This document shows positions 1 to 53,329 of a stretch of DNA of 64,000 nt, one piece after another. Position 1 is the stretch's first letter. Each line of letters begins with the position of its first letter. The stretch comes from Candidula unifasciata (Eukaryota; Mollusca; Gastropoda; Stylommatophora; Geomitridae): assembly GCA_905116865.2 (NCBI GenBank), contig CAJHNH020001148.1, forward strand, positions 55,001-119,000, given 5' to 3'. Both the position numbers and the translations under genes were made by a program. The notes below the pieces were generated by a model, which worked only from the letters and a program-made list of their open reading frames with translations, had not been told where the DNA came from and searched no databases.

Positions 1-1569
1 CTTGTAATCACATCGTTTCTCACTCGATCTCTTCTGGTTTTATTCGCAGCCTTTCTCAAACATCTCATTTCACATGTGGTTAGTCTTCTCTCGTGTTCTT
101 TTGTTAATGTCCAAGTCTGACATTGATAACCTAATGTCGGTATAAAGATTGTATTTATAATTTGTCTTTTTATCTCAGCTGGGACAGCAGGGTGTTTTAA
201 AATTGGGGCAAGCTGGTATGCGACATTGTTGGCTTGTTGGATTCTTGCTTCGATCTCTCTGTCTATTTTACCATTGAATGTAAAGATACTTCCCAAGTAT
301 TTAAATTCTTGCACTTGTTTTAGGCTGTGATCTAGAATCTTTATGTCGATGGTCTGTTGCTCTCTACTTATGTTCATGACTTCTGTCTTTTCAGTATTGA
401 TCTTCATATGATGCTTGAGGCAACTGTCGTGTAGTAGGTTTATGTGGTCTTGCAGCTGTTTACTATCACTGTGAAAAATGCATTGATCGTCGGCAAAGAG
501 CAGCTCATTGAAGTCCTCCTGTTTATCGACATCTGTTGGTGTTATGTCTATTTTATTAATATTGTCCATAAATATTATGAAAAGTAAAGGTGATAATACA
601 CAACCTTGTCTTACTCCTGATGTTACTGGGAACCAGTCTGTGATGCCAGCTCTTGTTCTAATGGCGCTTTCACTTTGTCTATAAATAGCCTTAACACAAT
701 CTAAAATTGTTCCATTTATACCGTAGTTTTCAAGAACTTTCCATAATAAATTTCTGTTTACTCTATCGAAAGCTTTTTCTTGATCTATGAAAGCGATGTT
801 CATTTGATGTCTGTGTTCTATTGTCTTTTCGCTTACTTGTCTTAAAGCAAAAATAGCGTCAATACACCCTCTTCCTTTCCTAAATCCGACCTGTGATGAG
901 CTCAGGATCGGTTCTACAACGGATCTAATTCGTTGTTCCAGAATTTTTGCAAACATTTTTCCTACGTGGCTTAGAAGGGAGATGCCTCTGTAATTGTTAC
1001 AATCTTGCTTTTTGCCTTTTCTTTTCCAAATTGGGACTATAAGGGCTCTTTGCCAGTCTATTGGTACAGTTCTTTCATTCCAGGCTTTCCTAAATATGTG
1101 GAGTAGCCAGGTGACTCCAATTTCTCCACAAGCCTGTATTGCCTCGGCTGATATTCCATCAACACCTGATGCCTTATTTTTGGGACTGCATCTGATTGCT
1201 TCTCTGACTTCTTGTTCGATTATTGTAGGCTGTTCCTCGTTTGTACATCTGGGTGTGAATGGTACTGTTTCCTCATTTCCTGTTACATTCAGAAGAGTCT
1301 AAAAATATTCTTTCCACCTTTCTCTGATCTTGCCCTCCTCATGTATGGGTTTGCCTTGACTATCATTGACATATTCAGATGGCTGGAATGGTTCATCTCT
1401 ATTTCTCATTTTTGCAATGGTTTTGTAAAACTGTCTACTAGATTTAGCACAGATTTTGGTAAGATTTTCCCCATACTTGATCCAGGATGTTTCCTTGGAT
1501 TGTTTAATTTCTCTTGCAGATTGTCGCCTGGCAATACTGTACTTGATATAATCGTCATCTGAGCGGGAT
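1..1569 (-). mobile_element. Non-LTR retrotransposon reverse transcriptase, 5'-truncated
   Basis: Reading the minus strand, 1299 to 1 is one open frame of 433 codons that runs off the window. Before it, 1303..1569 is in the same frame, separated by one TAG at 1300-1302 (EYF*TLL). RT blocks visible in order: NKASGVDGISAEA, CNNYRGISLL, SQVGFRKGRGCIDAI, IAFIDQEKAFDRVN, GVRQGCVLSPLLF, LLFADDQCIF (catalytic DD), KYLGSIFTFNGKID, and the post-RT GYQCQTWTLTKEHERRL. The 5' side (endonuclease) is missing; sequence stops at a (TG/TA)n tract. Clade not resolved. Confidence 0.9.
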
Positions 1570-1583
1570 GTGTGTGTGTGTGT

Positions 1584-1635
<52 letters not shown>
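1569..1635. repeat. (TG)n-(TA)n microsatellite
   Basis: TG repeats pass into TA repeats exactly at the 5' truncation point of the neighbouring LINE. Confidence 0.95.
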
Positions 1636-1638
<3 letters not shown>

Positions 1639-1714
1639 TGCATGCATCTACCCCTTTACTTGATACTCATTTATTATGTATATTGTTATGTGGACCCAAC
1701 ATGCTTCAGAGATT

Positions 1715-1912
1715 TTGTTATTCCCCAATATCGGAGGCAATATTTCGTCACTTTATATCTCCACCCTGGCATTCGTCGGTCGCCCTAATATAAGCTATCG
1801 GTTGAATGGGGTTTCTGTTCCGAATGTTGGCTTTTTGTGTCACCAGGTATGTATCCCTCGTTGTGCGGTCCTGGTGGGGTTGAACGTGACTCACTCACTC
1901 AAGCTTTGAAGA
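1715..1912 (+). mobile_element. Rep-D copy, divergent
   Basis: Shares CTCCACCCTGGC near its start, GGGGTTTCTG, TGTCACC and CCTGGTGGGGT with the copies at 4362 and 58415. It ends in ACTCACTCACTC, a tetranucleotide tail like the other copies. Confidence 0.55.
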
Positions 1913-1917
1913 TAAAA

Positions 1918-2015
1918 TACTGTGTGAAAGATGAGTGTTTGGAAAGGACGAATGTAAGTCAGGCCTGTATGCTCAGTTTGTAACTGTAAAAAAAATTGTG
2001 TTTATTTATTTATTC
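1918..2015 (+). mobile_element. Rep-E copy
   Basis: About 100 bases similar to 33431..33540 and, reversed, 12597..12700: TGTGTGAAAGATG, GGCCTGTATGCTCAGTTTGT, then a TTATTTATTTATTCG tail. Confidence 0.55.
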
Positions 2016-2328
2016 GTTAAGTGGGTACCAGAAATGGGCACTAGAGTTAACACTCTGTGGTAAATATAGGAACGTCGCTGTAACTACGGAGTTGCGTGGA
2101 GACGGCGACACAGGCGGACAGTTTCTTATCAGCTCTGCGTACTGGTGGCAGAACACTCATGGTTTATAAATGCGTGCAATGAGGCTGGTTCACATCTCTC
2201 GACTATACCTTTTTTTCCCGTTAAGTTGGATGCATTAATACAGAATTTAGAAACATAACTCCGTCCTCAAGTCGATACATCTCTTGAGAACTCGCACATG
2301 ACATGTTTTACTGCAGTGTTTAATGTCT

Positions 2329-2556
2329 ATGTGTCGGCGTCTGTGGCTTAGGCGTTGCGAACGCGATTTATAATGAAGGGGTGCCGATTCGATCCCAGCT
2401 GCATGCCTTGCGTTGGTTTTGACAGTGGTATTGAGGAGCCAGCCATTGAGAAAGCAATGGCAAACTACTGGACGTAAATTTGCCTAGAAAAACCACAACA
2501 GCCCAAAAGTGCTGGGGTTGGTTCTGCAACGTCCTGTAAAGGATACGCAAATAAAT
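2329..2556 (+). mobile_element. Rep-C SINE, tRNA-like head
   Basis: Starts TCGGCGTCTGTGGCTTAGGC with a B-box-like GATTCGATCCCAG, then GCAATGGCAAACTACTG and AAATTTGCCTAGAAAAACC, and ends AAGGATACGCAAATAA. The same order recurs at 17530, 38620 (reversed) and 46795 (reversed). Confidence 0.75.
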
Positions 2557-2729
2557 TTAATGTCTATATGGACATTGTGGATTTGGGAGTCTCATATATT
2601 CTAGATCAGATATCCCTAAAGTGAGCGATAAGGTGTCCTGAGGGGAACTGGGACAGTTCAGTGGGCGGTAGCTGCCTTGGTCAAATATGGGGGCACTGAA
2701 ACACCATTGCAGTATGAGCCTCGTGTGCA

Positions 2730-2832
2730 GTTGGGGGGTGGGGGGGGGGGGTAAATTATTAAAAATTTTAAAACAAGACATCGGTAGTAAAAAAAAAAAA
2801 CGGGGAAGAAGACCACACACAAAAAAAAAAAA
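2730..2832. repeat. Homopolymer cluster (G, A, A)
   Basis: A run of G at about 2740-2750 and two runs of A at about 2790 and 2820. The short frames over this stretch are artefacts of it. Confidence 0.85.
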
Positions 2833-3040
2833 CGTTTCAGTGAACGCTTCGTACCTGTTCCAAAGATGTGTAACATATTGAAGTCAGATTAATTAATTTG
2901 TATAATTAACAAAGAAATTATAAATTATTATTAATCAGATTAATCCTTCTCATTAATATTACTTTGTTATTCTTGAGTTTTGTTTTAATATTACCTGCCC
3001 CACACTTTCCACACTATGTGAAAGGAGAGCCTTAGATTAA

Positions 3041-3430
3041 AATTCTTCTTCTTCTGCTTCTTCTTCTTCCTCCTCCTCCTTCTTCTTCTTCCTCTTCTTC
3101 TTCTTCTTCGTCTTCTTCTTCATCATCTTCTTCTTATTATTCTTATTCTTATTATTATTATGACTGGCTATAAACTCCGTAGAAAGGTTCTGGTTGTTCG
3201 CCCACTTCTAGACTTTGGTCTTGTTCCAGAACTTGAGTTTTGCATGCACATCCATTTCAAAGATCTATCTTATTTGTATGCAGACTCTTAGTTCCTCGTC
3301 TCTCAGGCAAATGTACTCTGACTTCGGAGGAAACTCAACCCTAATTAGTCGCTTATTACGACATGCTTATTATGGGTGCAGTGGGTCTATTCTTATTCTC
3401 TCCAAAACGGAGCCCGGAACTCACACATAG
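3041..3430 (-). mobile_element. Rep-A copy with expanded (GAA)n tail
   Basis: Reversed Rep-A: GGCTATAAACTCCGTAG, GTTCTGGTTGTTCG, CTTCTAGACTTTGGTC and GCAGTGGGTCTATTC in order. The CTT-rich stretch 3041..3163 sits exactly where the GAA tail belongs and has grown to about 120 bases. Confidence 0.8.
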
Positions 3431-3509
3431 AGAACAATTATACATACCACAGTTACTCGCGATATTAATTCTCGGAAAATACACTTTCTGTACCAATAAT
3501 TGCCTAGAC

Positions 3510-3660
3510 CAGTGACTCCAAAACTGTGCGATGCTGCGCCCCAGGGTCCCGCGACCTCTTCACATACGAATAGTCATCATTTTAGTTAGGTGAGGGCGCC
3601 GTGGAAAAATTATGATTGAAAAAAGGCGCCAGGACTAATAAAAAAATTTGAGAAACACTG
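3510..3660. mobile_element. hAT-type miniature element with target-site duplication
   Basis: A 151-base element starting CAGTGACTCCAAAACTG and ending TTTGAGAAACACTG (inverted termini), flanked by GCCTAGAC (3502-3509) and GCCTAGAG (3661-3668). This is an 8-base duplication with one mismatch, the size made by hAT transposases. No coding capacity. Confidence 0.8.
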
Positions 3661-3825
3661 GCCTAGAGGTAGAGTAGGCAGTCAGTCAGTTTAACTTATA
3701 GAGGGAGTTTCCCCAGAGCAGCTTAAAAAATGCCATGTCGTTTTGTGATATTGTCAGCTTTAAAGATGTCATCATCTGTGAAATTCTCCTTTGCGTATTT
3801 TACTTTAAAATAGCCGTTACAACTG

Positions 3826-3828
<3 letters not shown>

Positions 3829-3894
<66 letters not shown>
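3829..3894. repeat. (GA)n microsatellite
   Basis: Pure GA repeat with one interruption near its end. Confidence 0.95.
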
Positions 3895-3896
<2 letters not shown>

Positions 3897-4361
3897 CGTA
3901 GCTACATAGGTACCCGATACTATTTAGAGTTTTTGGGAACTAAGTCAAGTAAACTAAAAACCACATTTGACAAGAGCGATGTAAGAATATACAACCACGT
4001 CCGGCTAAATAGAGAAACAGTAAATAGAGAAGGCCGTGATAAAACATTACATATAACTAAATATAGCAATGGCGCAATCTGAGATGTTGATGTCTAACAT
4101 ACAAAGCTTACATGTACTCGATAACACTAAAAAGAGCAACATATGGACACGGACATCAGATTACAGTTACATATTTATAAATATTATTAAGACTGTCTGT
4201 GACATCCAATTATTATTTTAATTTCCTATATTCTGATAAGGTCTAGATTAAAGTAGTTAATGTTTTCATCCAAATATGTTAAAAAAAAGCAACGTTATTG
4301 GTAGCAGCATTAAAACCAATGATACAAATTAACGAGCTAATGTTTTAAAAAACTGAATATA

Positions 4362-4510
4362 GCAGGCCCATAAATATGGCCTAACGGCTGAAAGGGGTTT
4401 CTGGGACCTTTCCACGGGTGATCCTCATCCGCATGGTGGCACTTTATGTCACCGGGTGTTTATCGCTTGTGTGATGTCCTGGCGGGGTACAACTTACATA
4501 CATACATACA
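4362..4510 (+). mobile_element. Rep-D copy
   Basis: GGGGTTTCTGGGACC, GCATGGTGGCACTTTATGTC, GGGTGTTTATCGCTTGTGTG and GGCGGGGTA, then a tail of (ACAT)n. Closely matches the reversed copy at 58415..58645. Confidence 0.75.
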
Positions 4511-4667
4511 AGAATCATCATGGCAAAAGTAGCCTTCAGCCAGATGGAAACGATTCTCACTAATAAAAATATGTCACTTGCCGTGAAAAAAAAAACGATT
4601 GTTAAAATGTTATGTCGAACCTGTTTTGTTATAAACATGTGAAACATGGACAATAAGCCCACAAGCT

Positions 4668-4682
4668 GGGGGGGGGGGGGGG
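4668..4682. repeat. Poly-G tract
   Basis: About 15 consecutive G bases. Confidence 0.9.
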
Positions 4683-4704
4683 GAACACGTTTATCATAGC
4701 TTAG

Positions 4705-5110
4705 TTGTCGTTTATGAGAAGAATATCAAGGAAGGATAAGGAGAATAAACCTTATCAGTTAAAGTCGAGATCGATACAAATCGTAAACTTATTAGAACAG
4801 TTAAACGTAGACAGTCAAAAAATTTTCGAGATAGATGAAAGTCGTAAACTTATTAGAACAAATAAACGTAGACAGTCAATATTTGTTGGACATATTACGA
4901 GAAGGAATAGCTGACAACAACTGGCAAGACTGATGGAAAGTGAGCAAGAGGAAAGCACAGAGAAAAATGCCTGGATGGCCTGGCCAGGGGCGAAATAAAA
5001 ACATTGAACGTATTCGTGATTCTTGTGATTGTGTGAGCAGGGGCGTAGGAAGGGAAGCGCTGGACGCACCGGGTGTCATCACTAAAAGCGTGACAAAAAG
5101 ACGCACACAA
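4705..5110 (+). mobile_element. LINE 3'-end remnant with internal duplication
   Basis: Translates to pieces typical of the region after the RT domain: RRISRKDKEN, then IRTNKRRQSIFVGHITRRN, then basic sequence and a final TKSVTKR. The segments at about 4766-4820 and 4823-4881 are near-copies (CGTAAACTTATTAGAACA twice), a local tandem duplication. Stops and frame shifts show decay. Confidence 0.6.
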
Positions 5111-5164
5111 AAATGTGTGTTTTTTAAACGTATTTAAATATGTGTGTGTTTATGTGTGTCCAGG

Positions 5165-5300
5165 GGTGGCAAAACATTTTCCGCACGGGCTACAACCTGA
5201 CCTTGAACGGCCAATTCGTGTGAAGTGGCGAAACATTGTCCGCACCGGATACCATCAGACCATTCAATGCCGATGCATGTGAGGTGGCAAAAAATGACAG
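5165..5300 (+). repeat. Two imperfect copies of a ~60-base unit
   Basis: GGTGGCAAAACATTTTCCGC and AGTGGCGAAACATTGTCCGC begin the two units; a third start GGTGGCAAAAAATG follows. Confidence 0.5.
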
Positions 5301-5455
5301 CCTACCTACGCTTACCGGCACGGCACATGATGGGTGATGATCGTGACCACAATAAAGGTTGGCTACAGCCAGAACATTTTCTCCCCATTTATAGCAAGAA
5401 AGGTGCCGGTACCAACTACAAAGTATCTAAAAAGGTGCGGGTACTCACTACTAAG

Positions 5456-5806
5456 TACCTCCGTGTGGGTTCCGGGGCCCTATTGTGGGGAAAACAAGAA
5501 TAGACCTACTGCCTGTCCCACGTGTGGGTTCCGGGGCCCTATTGTGGGGAAAACAAGAATAGACCCACTGCCTCCCCAAAAGCATGTCGTAAGAGTCGAC
5601 TAACTGGGGAGCTTCCTTTGAAGTCGGAGTGCATCTGCCTGAGAGGCAAGGTACCAGCAGTCTGCATTCAATTGAATCAGATCTGTAAAACTGATGCACA
5701 TGCAACACTCAGGTTCTGGAGCATGACTGCAGTCCAGAAGTGGACGAACAACCAGAACTTTACGCCAGAGTGTACAGCTGGTGAACACAAAGAAGAAGAC
5801 TACTTA
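5456..5806 (+). mobile_element. Rep-A copy with duplicated 5' head
   Basis: Best-preserved Rep-A. The head GTGTGGGTTCCGGGGCCC with about 45 following bases occurs twice (near 5462 and 5522). Then CTTTGAAGTCGGAGTGCATC, CAGATCTGTAAAACTGATGC, CCAGAAGTGGACGAACAACC and a GAACACAAAGAAGAAG tail. Confidence 0.85.
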
Positions 5807-5854
5807 GTATATACTACAGTTTTGCTAAAAATAATGTTTGTTTGTTTGTTTTAG

Positions 5855-6060
5855 TATCCAGAAGCCATGAGTTGTTAACCCTAAGGCTCGGTATTATGGA
5901 TATCGCAACCTTTCGGCCTTGATTCCATTGTAAATACCGTAAATCTGGGAGAAAATGTGGCTTTCCTGCCTACCCCCGGGATTGAACCCGGACCACAAGG
6001 AGTACGTCACCCGGTCTCCGCGAAATCCGGTTTAGCCAATTCCGCTAGAGAGCCGGGCAA
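5855..6060 (-). mobile_element. Rep-B SINE, tRNA-derived
   Basis: On the minus strand it begins TGCCCGGCTCTCTAGCGG, has A-box-like TAGCGGAATTGGCTAAACCGG-type sequence and B-box GGTTCAATCCCGG, i.e. a tRNA-like head, then a unique body. A second copy lies at 57380..57562. Confidence 0.75.
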
Positions 6061-7339
6061 AAATAATGTTTAAAAAAGGGTGTCGGTAGTCAGTACTGTG
6101 TACAGTGCGCACGGCCAGAACAAAAAACTGGCTGCGGTAATCTAACGCTCTTTGGGTCTTGTCCATAGTGCAGTACTTTGACAGACTATTGTTCATCATC
6201 GCTCAGCTCCATTTCTCCGCTCCCAGAATTTTGTCCCGAAATTATCTTTAAAAGTATTTGTTTACATATTTAGCATTATTTCAAAGATATCATTTTTGGG
6301 GCCCATTCTAGCACATTATTTTTATTATTATTGTGCTGAATGGCAAGTAAATACAAACATAGACTTAAAAACAACACAATGTATAAGCTGTTATCTTTTA
6401 AGTAAGTGAAAAGTATTAAATGTATAAGTAAAAAAAAAAAATGTCTGCATGGTTACAGGGATCTCGTATTCTTCCTACAATTGGCGGACGGGAGCTTAAC
6501 CGCCGCGTCCTAATTTGGCTCCTATGTGAACAAAGTCCTAAATCCCCCCCCCCCCCCTTTTTTTTTTTTTATTTCTCCATCAACCCAGACAATTTTCTGA
6601 CCTTAACCTCTGTTGAATTTCTAGTGAGGAAAACAGGTATTTCTCCAATATTAAACACACACACACACACGAAGCGTTGGTTACTGTTATTCTAAGATTA
6701 GAGGCGGACTTGATTTGATAATTAAAGTAAGCTGGTTTTAGTTTTTAGTCACTTGAAGTGGCAGGAATTGTGTTTAAAAAGTGCACTTTGAGCAAAGAGC
6801 TTAAGTGAGGGGGGGGGGCCGCTCAGTTCCTCGGGGGGGGGGGGGAGGAGGGGGTCAAGGGACCTGAGCTCCCAGGTTCCGGCGCCTACGACACTGACAT
6901 GTTGAAACACGGCGAAGCTAAAATTATTGGCGAAAATCCTAGTTTCCAGACTGCAGTAACCAGGACAGCCAGGATTATTACTGTGAGAACTATTTTTATC
7001 TCCCAGCGAATACGTACATTCCTCTCTAGATAAACTACTTATATATGTTCCCCGACATGAGATCATAGGTGCGAAGCAAGTAATTTTGGGATTTCCATTT
7101 ATGTCACACCCACATATAAATTTTGTTTCATTTCATTATTAAAGTGCATAAATTTTAATGTACCTTTATGGTTACTTAAAACTCTCCATCCCAAAAGCGC
7201 AAAGAATTTTATGGAAAATTTGAAAGCAAGTTTTATTATTATTTTTTAATTTTAGCACCAAATAACTCAAAAATATAAATATATTGTTGTAATTTTAATA
7301 TAATTAAATATAAATATCGTTATAAAATAAAAATGATGA
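6061..7339. other. No gene seen; homopolymers and AT-rich sequence
   Basis: Contains C and T runs at 6546-6571, (CA)n at 6656-6670 and two G runs at 6809-6847. The frames here look random and I recognise nothing else. Confidence 0.6.
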
Positions 7340-7900
7340 AAATCCCGTAAAGCTCGGTATCGCGAGAAGAGTGTAACAATATCACGTGATCAACATAGTC
7401 TCTGTAACAAATTCAGGTAGGTAATTCTGGACGACATATTCTTTGTTCTTGAAATCGTTGCCTGCCTAATACAACAGTCAGTGTTTTAATTTACAGGATT
7501 TGACCTATGTGTATCACACGGCGTTCACTTGTAAGTATTACTTACGGCCTTTCTATTTTAAACGTGTGGAATCGGAATGAGTCAACTGTGGCGCCTGTTT
7601 GAACTGATAAAAATTCCAGCATGGCGTCACGTTTTTGTTGATAGACGTTTTCGTCGTAGACGTGATAAATGCCAAATTTGAGTTTTTGCAGCGAATACAT
7701 CTTTTTAGGTGTGCGTATGAAAGAATTTTTGCTGCTTTTTGACAGATTCAATGCTGGGGTTACTGGCTGGCTGATTAAGAATTGTTTTAGTTTAGTTTTG
7801 GCATTGTTGCGCAGCAGCGAGAAGTGGAGTGAAGGCGATCTAAAAAGGTTGGTACCGCGCCTCCAGCAAGCACACGATTTCTGACAAGCTTGTACACAGC
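7340..7900. promoter_or_regulatory. Candidate promoter region of the gene
   Basis: The only stretch upstream of the gene with clustered CpG-containing motifs: CGCGAGA near 7360, a palindromic E-box ATCACGTGAT at 7381-7390, GCGTCACG near 7624, further ACGT sites to 7672 and TGCGCAGCAG near 7808. Good donors for a non-coding first exon are CAG|GTAGGT at 7416/7417 and CTT|GTAAGT at 7530/7531. No TATA box or start site can be fixed from sequence alone. Placement is inference. Confidence 0.3.
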
Positions 7901-7913
7901 ACAATATTTTCAA
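7546..7913 (-). other. Open minus-strand frame of about 120 codons ending at a donor-like site
   Basis: The frame stays open for about 122 codons and stops inside CC|GTAAGT, as an exon would. Its first codon is TTG; the first ATG in frame is at 7700, leaving 51 codons with KFGIYHVYDENVYQQ and LEFLSVQTGATVDS. Composition is not low-complexity. I do not recognise the product and saw no partner exon on the minus strand, so it may be chance in a CpG-containing promoter. Confidence 0.2.
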
Positions 7914-8974
7914 AGTTCTCAGATGACAAAAGACACTTTGTTTTTTTATTTCTTACTTTGTTAACGCAATATTTAGCATACTATGTAACGACATTTTATA
8001 TTAATGACATTCAAAATGGTATTCAGACTATTCTAATAAAATGTTTTAATTTAATAGGTAGTGAAATTACTTAAATAAATTGATTAGAAGATTTTGTCAC
8101 TCCTAATTAAAATTTACTGATATAATTTATTTTACTTATTTATTAAGATTATTGAAATAAATAATAAATAAAACTTGAAATCATTTCAGTAACTGTCTCT
8201 ATTTTGACTAATCAAATATTTGTATAAGACAAAAGTCTGACTGACATCATTGCAAATACTCAATAATAGTAATATGATTGTATGTGATTTAGTGTCATGT
8301 TTTATTTTCATAACATTCTAGTATTAATGGTATTTGGTCTTACTGCAGTTGTTTGTTTAAATGAACCATGTTTCATGGTTAATAATTGTACATTTGTTTG
8401 TTGAGTGAATTTCAGTTTAATGCAAAATGATGACCTCTGCTGTCTTTAAATCCTTCTCACTCTTCAAGACTTGGGTGTGAGGGTTGTGATTGTCATCTGG
8501 TTATATGTAAAGGAAACCAGTCAATAAATTAGTTGTTGTTTTTTGTACATAGCTAAAAGTTTACATTGTTCAAACATGTACATGACATATACCTATTACA
8601 TTAGTTGATCTTTTATTCATTTATGCTTCTCTGATTATAAATCTAGCATTCATTTAGTTTTATCCTCCAAGTATAATGTTCTTAGCTACTCTGATTATAT
8701 ATCTGTATTACCATTCTTGCTACCAGTGTGTTTGTTTCCAGTTAAGTACAATACATTGGGAGTTCTCAGAAATGTGTTTGTTGTTTTCAGGTGAGAAACT
8801 ACAGCTTTCAGGAACTTTTGTTTCCTGTTTGCATTCTAAATATTAGACTTCCTGTAAAAAATTTTGACGCAGCGGCATTGCTATAGTTTCAGAATTGAAA
8901 TACATGGACACAGTAAAGTCATTTTAAGTCAATAAACATTTGGGCTTGCATTCTCATATTATTTCGTGTCGTTA
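7914..8974. other. No gene seen; AT-rich, probable first intron
   Basis: Very AT-rich, no frame of note and no similarity to the repeat families named here. Probably intronic if the promoter lies near 7.4-7.9 kb. Confidence 0.5.
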
Positions 8975-9124
8975 TTCTGTTAATAAAACCTGTATATAAG
9001 AAGTTTCCTTCTGTTAAAAAAACCTGTATATAAGAAGTTTCCTTCTGTTAAAAAAACCTGTATATAAGAAGTTTCCTTCTGTTAAAAAAACCTGTATATA
9101 AGAAGTTTCCTTCTGTTAAAAAAA
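8975..9124 (+). repeat. 34-base tandem repeat, about 4.4 units
   Basis: Units begin TTCTGTTAAAAAAACCTG and end AAGAAGTTTCC. The first differs by one base from the rest, the others are identical, so the array is young. Confidence 0.95.
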
Positions 9125-9179
9125 GAGGCATTTATTAGAAAGCAAATGAAAATTAGTTGATCAGATCTTTAAAAAAAGA

Positions 9180-9660
9180 GCAATAATAATAGGCAGAGAA
9201 CCTAGAATAAGAGGCAGGGATCGAACAATACAAAGGTGGAATAGGAATATTACAAAAGTCATAACATAAAAGGAGTTGAATAGAATAGAGAAAAATGAGT
9301 AATAATGGAAATAAGATAATGAGAAGCGTTGCTGGAGTGACCAGAAGAGATAAAATCAAGAAATTAGATCATAAGACAGTCAGCACAGACAAAATTCTGA
9401 ATTACATAGACATCCAATCAAATGGTTTGCACACTTACAGAGAATGCCTTGTGATGCCATTCTATACAAGGCATTCACCCCCAAAACAAAGGATTTATAG
9501 CACAAAGAACAAGATGGAAAGATAACATCAGAGAAACTCTACAACAGCATGATGCGTCTCTGGTTGAGCGACCAGAAGAACAAATAGCAGAGCCATATGT
9601 CCTCCTTGACAATTGTAGCACAAAAGAGGAAGTGAAGAAGAATAAAGTATAGAAAATCTT
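9180..9660 (+). mobile_element. Decayed LINE 3' region
   Basis: Peptides KIMRSVAGVTRRDKIKKLDH and RWKDNIRETLQQHDAS match the post-RT C-terminus of RTE-like non-LTR elements. Stops interrupt the frame. Minus-strand 59373..59648 has a related ETLQQHD-like end. Confidence 0.65.
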
Positions 9661-10005
9661 TCTTGTGGATTGATAATATGCAAATATTTTGATAATGCTG
9701 ATTCAGCTGTATCGTTGGGGGAAAAAATTTAGTTTTGACAAGGATGTCAAACAAAGATAACAGATGAGCCATTAAAAAGAAATACTCGAATGACTACATT
9801 AAGGCATAATGAGTAAACAAACCTGTAATCCCTTTTTTTAATGATCTGAGAGGAAAACGATGTACCTATCTGAACATTGGGTCATGTACTACATATACTG
9901 CATTTACTAAGGATATTAAATTTATGACTGTTTATTGGTCATTTATTATTATTTTGTCTTCTTGCATCTTGTCATAACAAGATTTGTGTTTTGTTTGTAT
10001 GGCAG
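9661..10005. other. No gene seen; end of the presumed first intron
   Basis: AT-rich and ends in a pyrimidine/G-rich tract and CAG at 10003-10005. Confidence 0.4.
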
Positions 10006-10048
10006 ATAACCTGTACATAATTTTGTACATATAATCACCTTGTAAAAT
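10006..10048 (+). other. UBAP2L: Likely 5'UTR part of the first coding exon
   Basis: A long T/G-rich tract ending TATGGCAG at 10005 looks like a 3' splice site, leaving 43 bases of leader before the ATG. This implies an upstream non-coding exon. Confidence 0.45.
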
Positions 10049-52700
<42,652 letters not shown>

Positions 52701-53323
52701 CACAGCCATGTACTTCTGAAGGCTACGGACGACCTGTAATACTTGTAGCCGAGGTGGAAGATCATCAACTTGGCTGGATCTGCTGCTGAGTTCTCTAGGG
52801 GTATACTTCAGAGCTTTTGGTCAGAAAACGAGACAGACAACTCTCTGAGTGTAGTTTTTCACTTGAATAAGTTCATCATGGTTGTTCCACAGTATGGAGT
52901 CACTTATTTTAAAAGCTACCCATGAGGTATAAAAAAAAAAGATGACATGATTTTTCTTCTCTTCCTTTTTCTTCTCTGATTTTATTTTGTAGTGTTTGCA
53001 TTAACCATATGTTTTTATTCTCATTTGTGTTGTGTATATTTTAGCAGAGTTCCTGTAAATACTGTTTGTTACCCCCATTGTTTCAGATAAAGTAATTATC
53101 ACAGCACAGTGTTTTTGTGTCTCTCTTTCTCCTACTTTGATACATGCAGCTTGTTAGATGTGGCAGTCGTAGTGCTTCTTTGTGGTAGTTACAGACTGGA
53201 TTGGATTATTCAACAGATCAGCTTGTGAGTGCGATTGGATATTTTGGAGAAGAGTTGGGTTTCTATTTTTATAATCATAGGGAGGACGTTTGTATGATTC
53301 ACGAATCTTGACCTGTTTAACGT

Positions 53324-53329
53324 AATAAA
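53324..53329 (+). terminator. Proximal polyadenylation hexamer AATAAA
   Basis: AATAAA in the 3'UTR about 620 bases after the stop. It could give a shorter transcript. Confidence 0.5.

Noticed and set aside
5855..6060. Possible genuine tRNA on the minus strand
   Set aside because: Good A/B boxes, but followed by a conserved body also present at 57380..57562, so a SINE.
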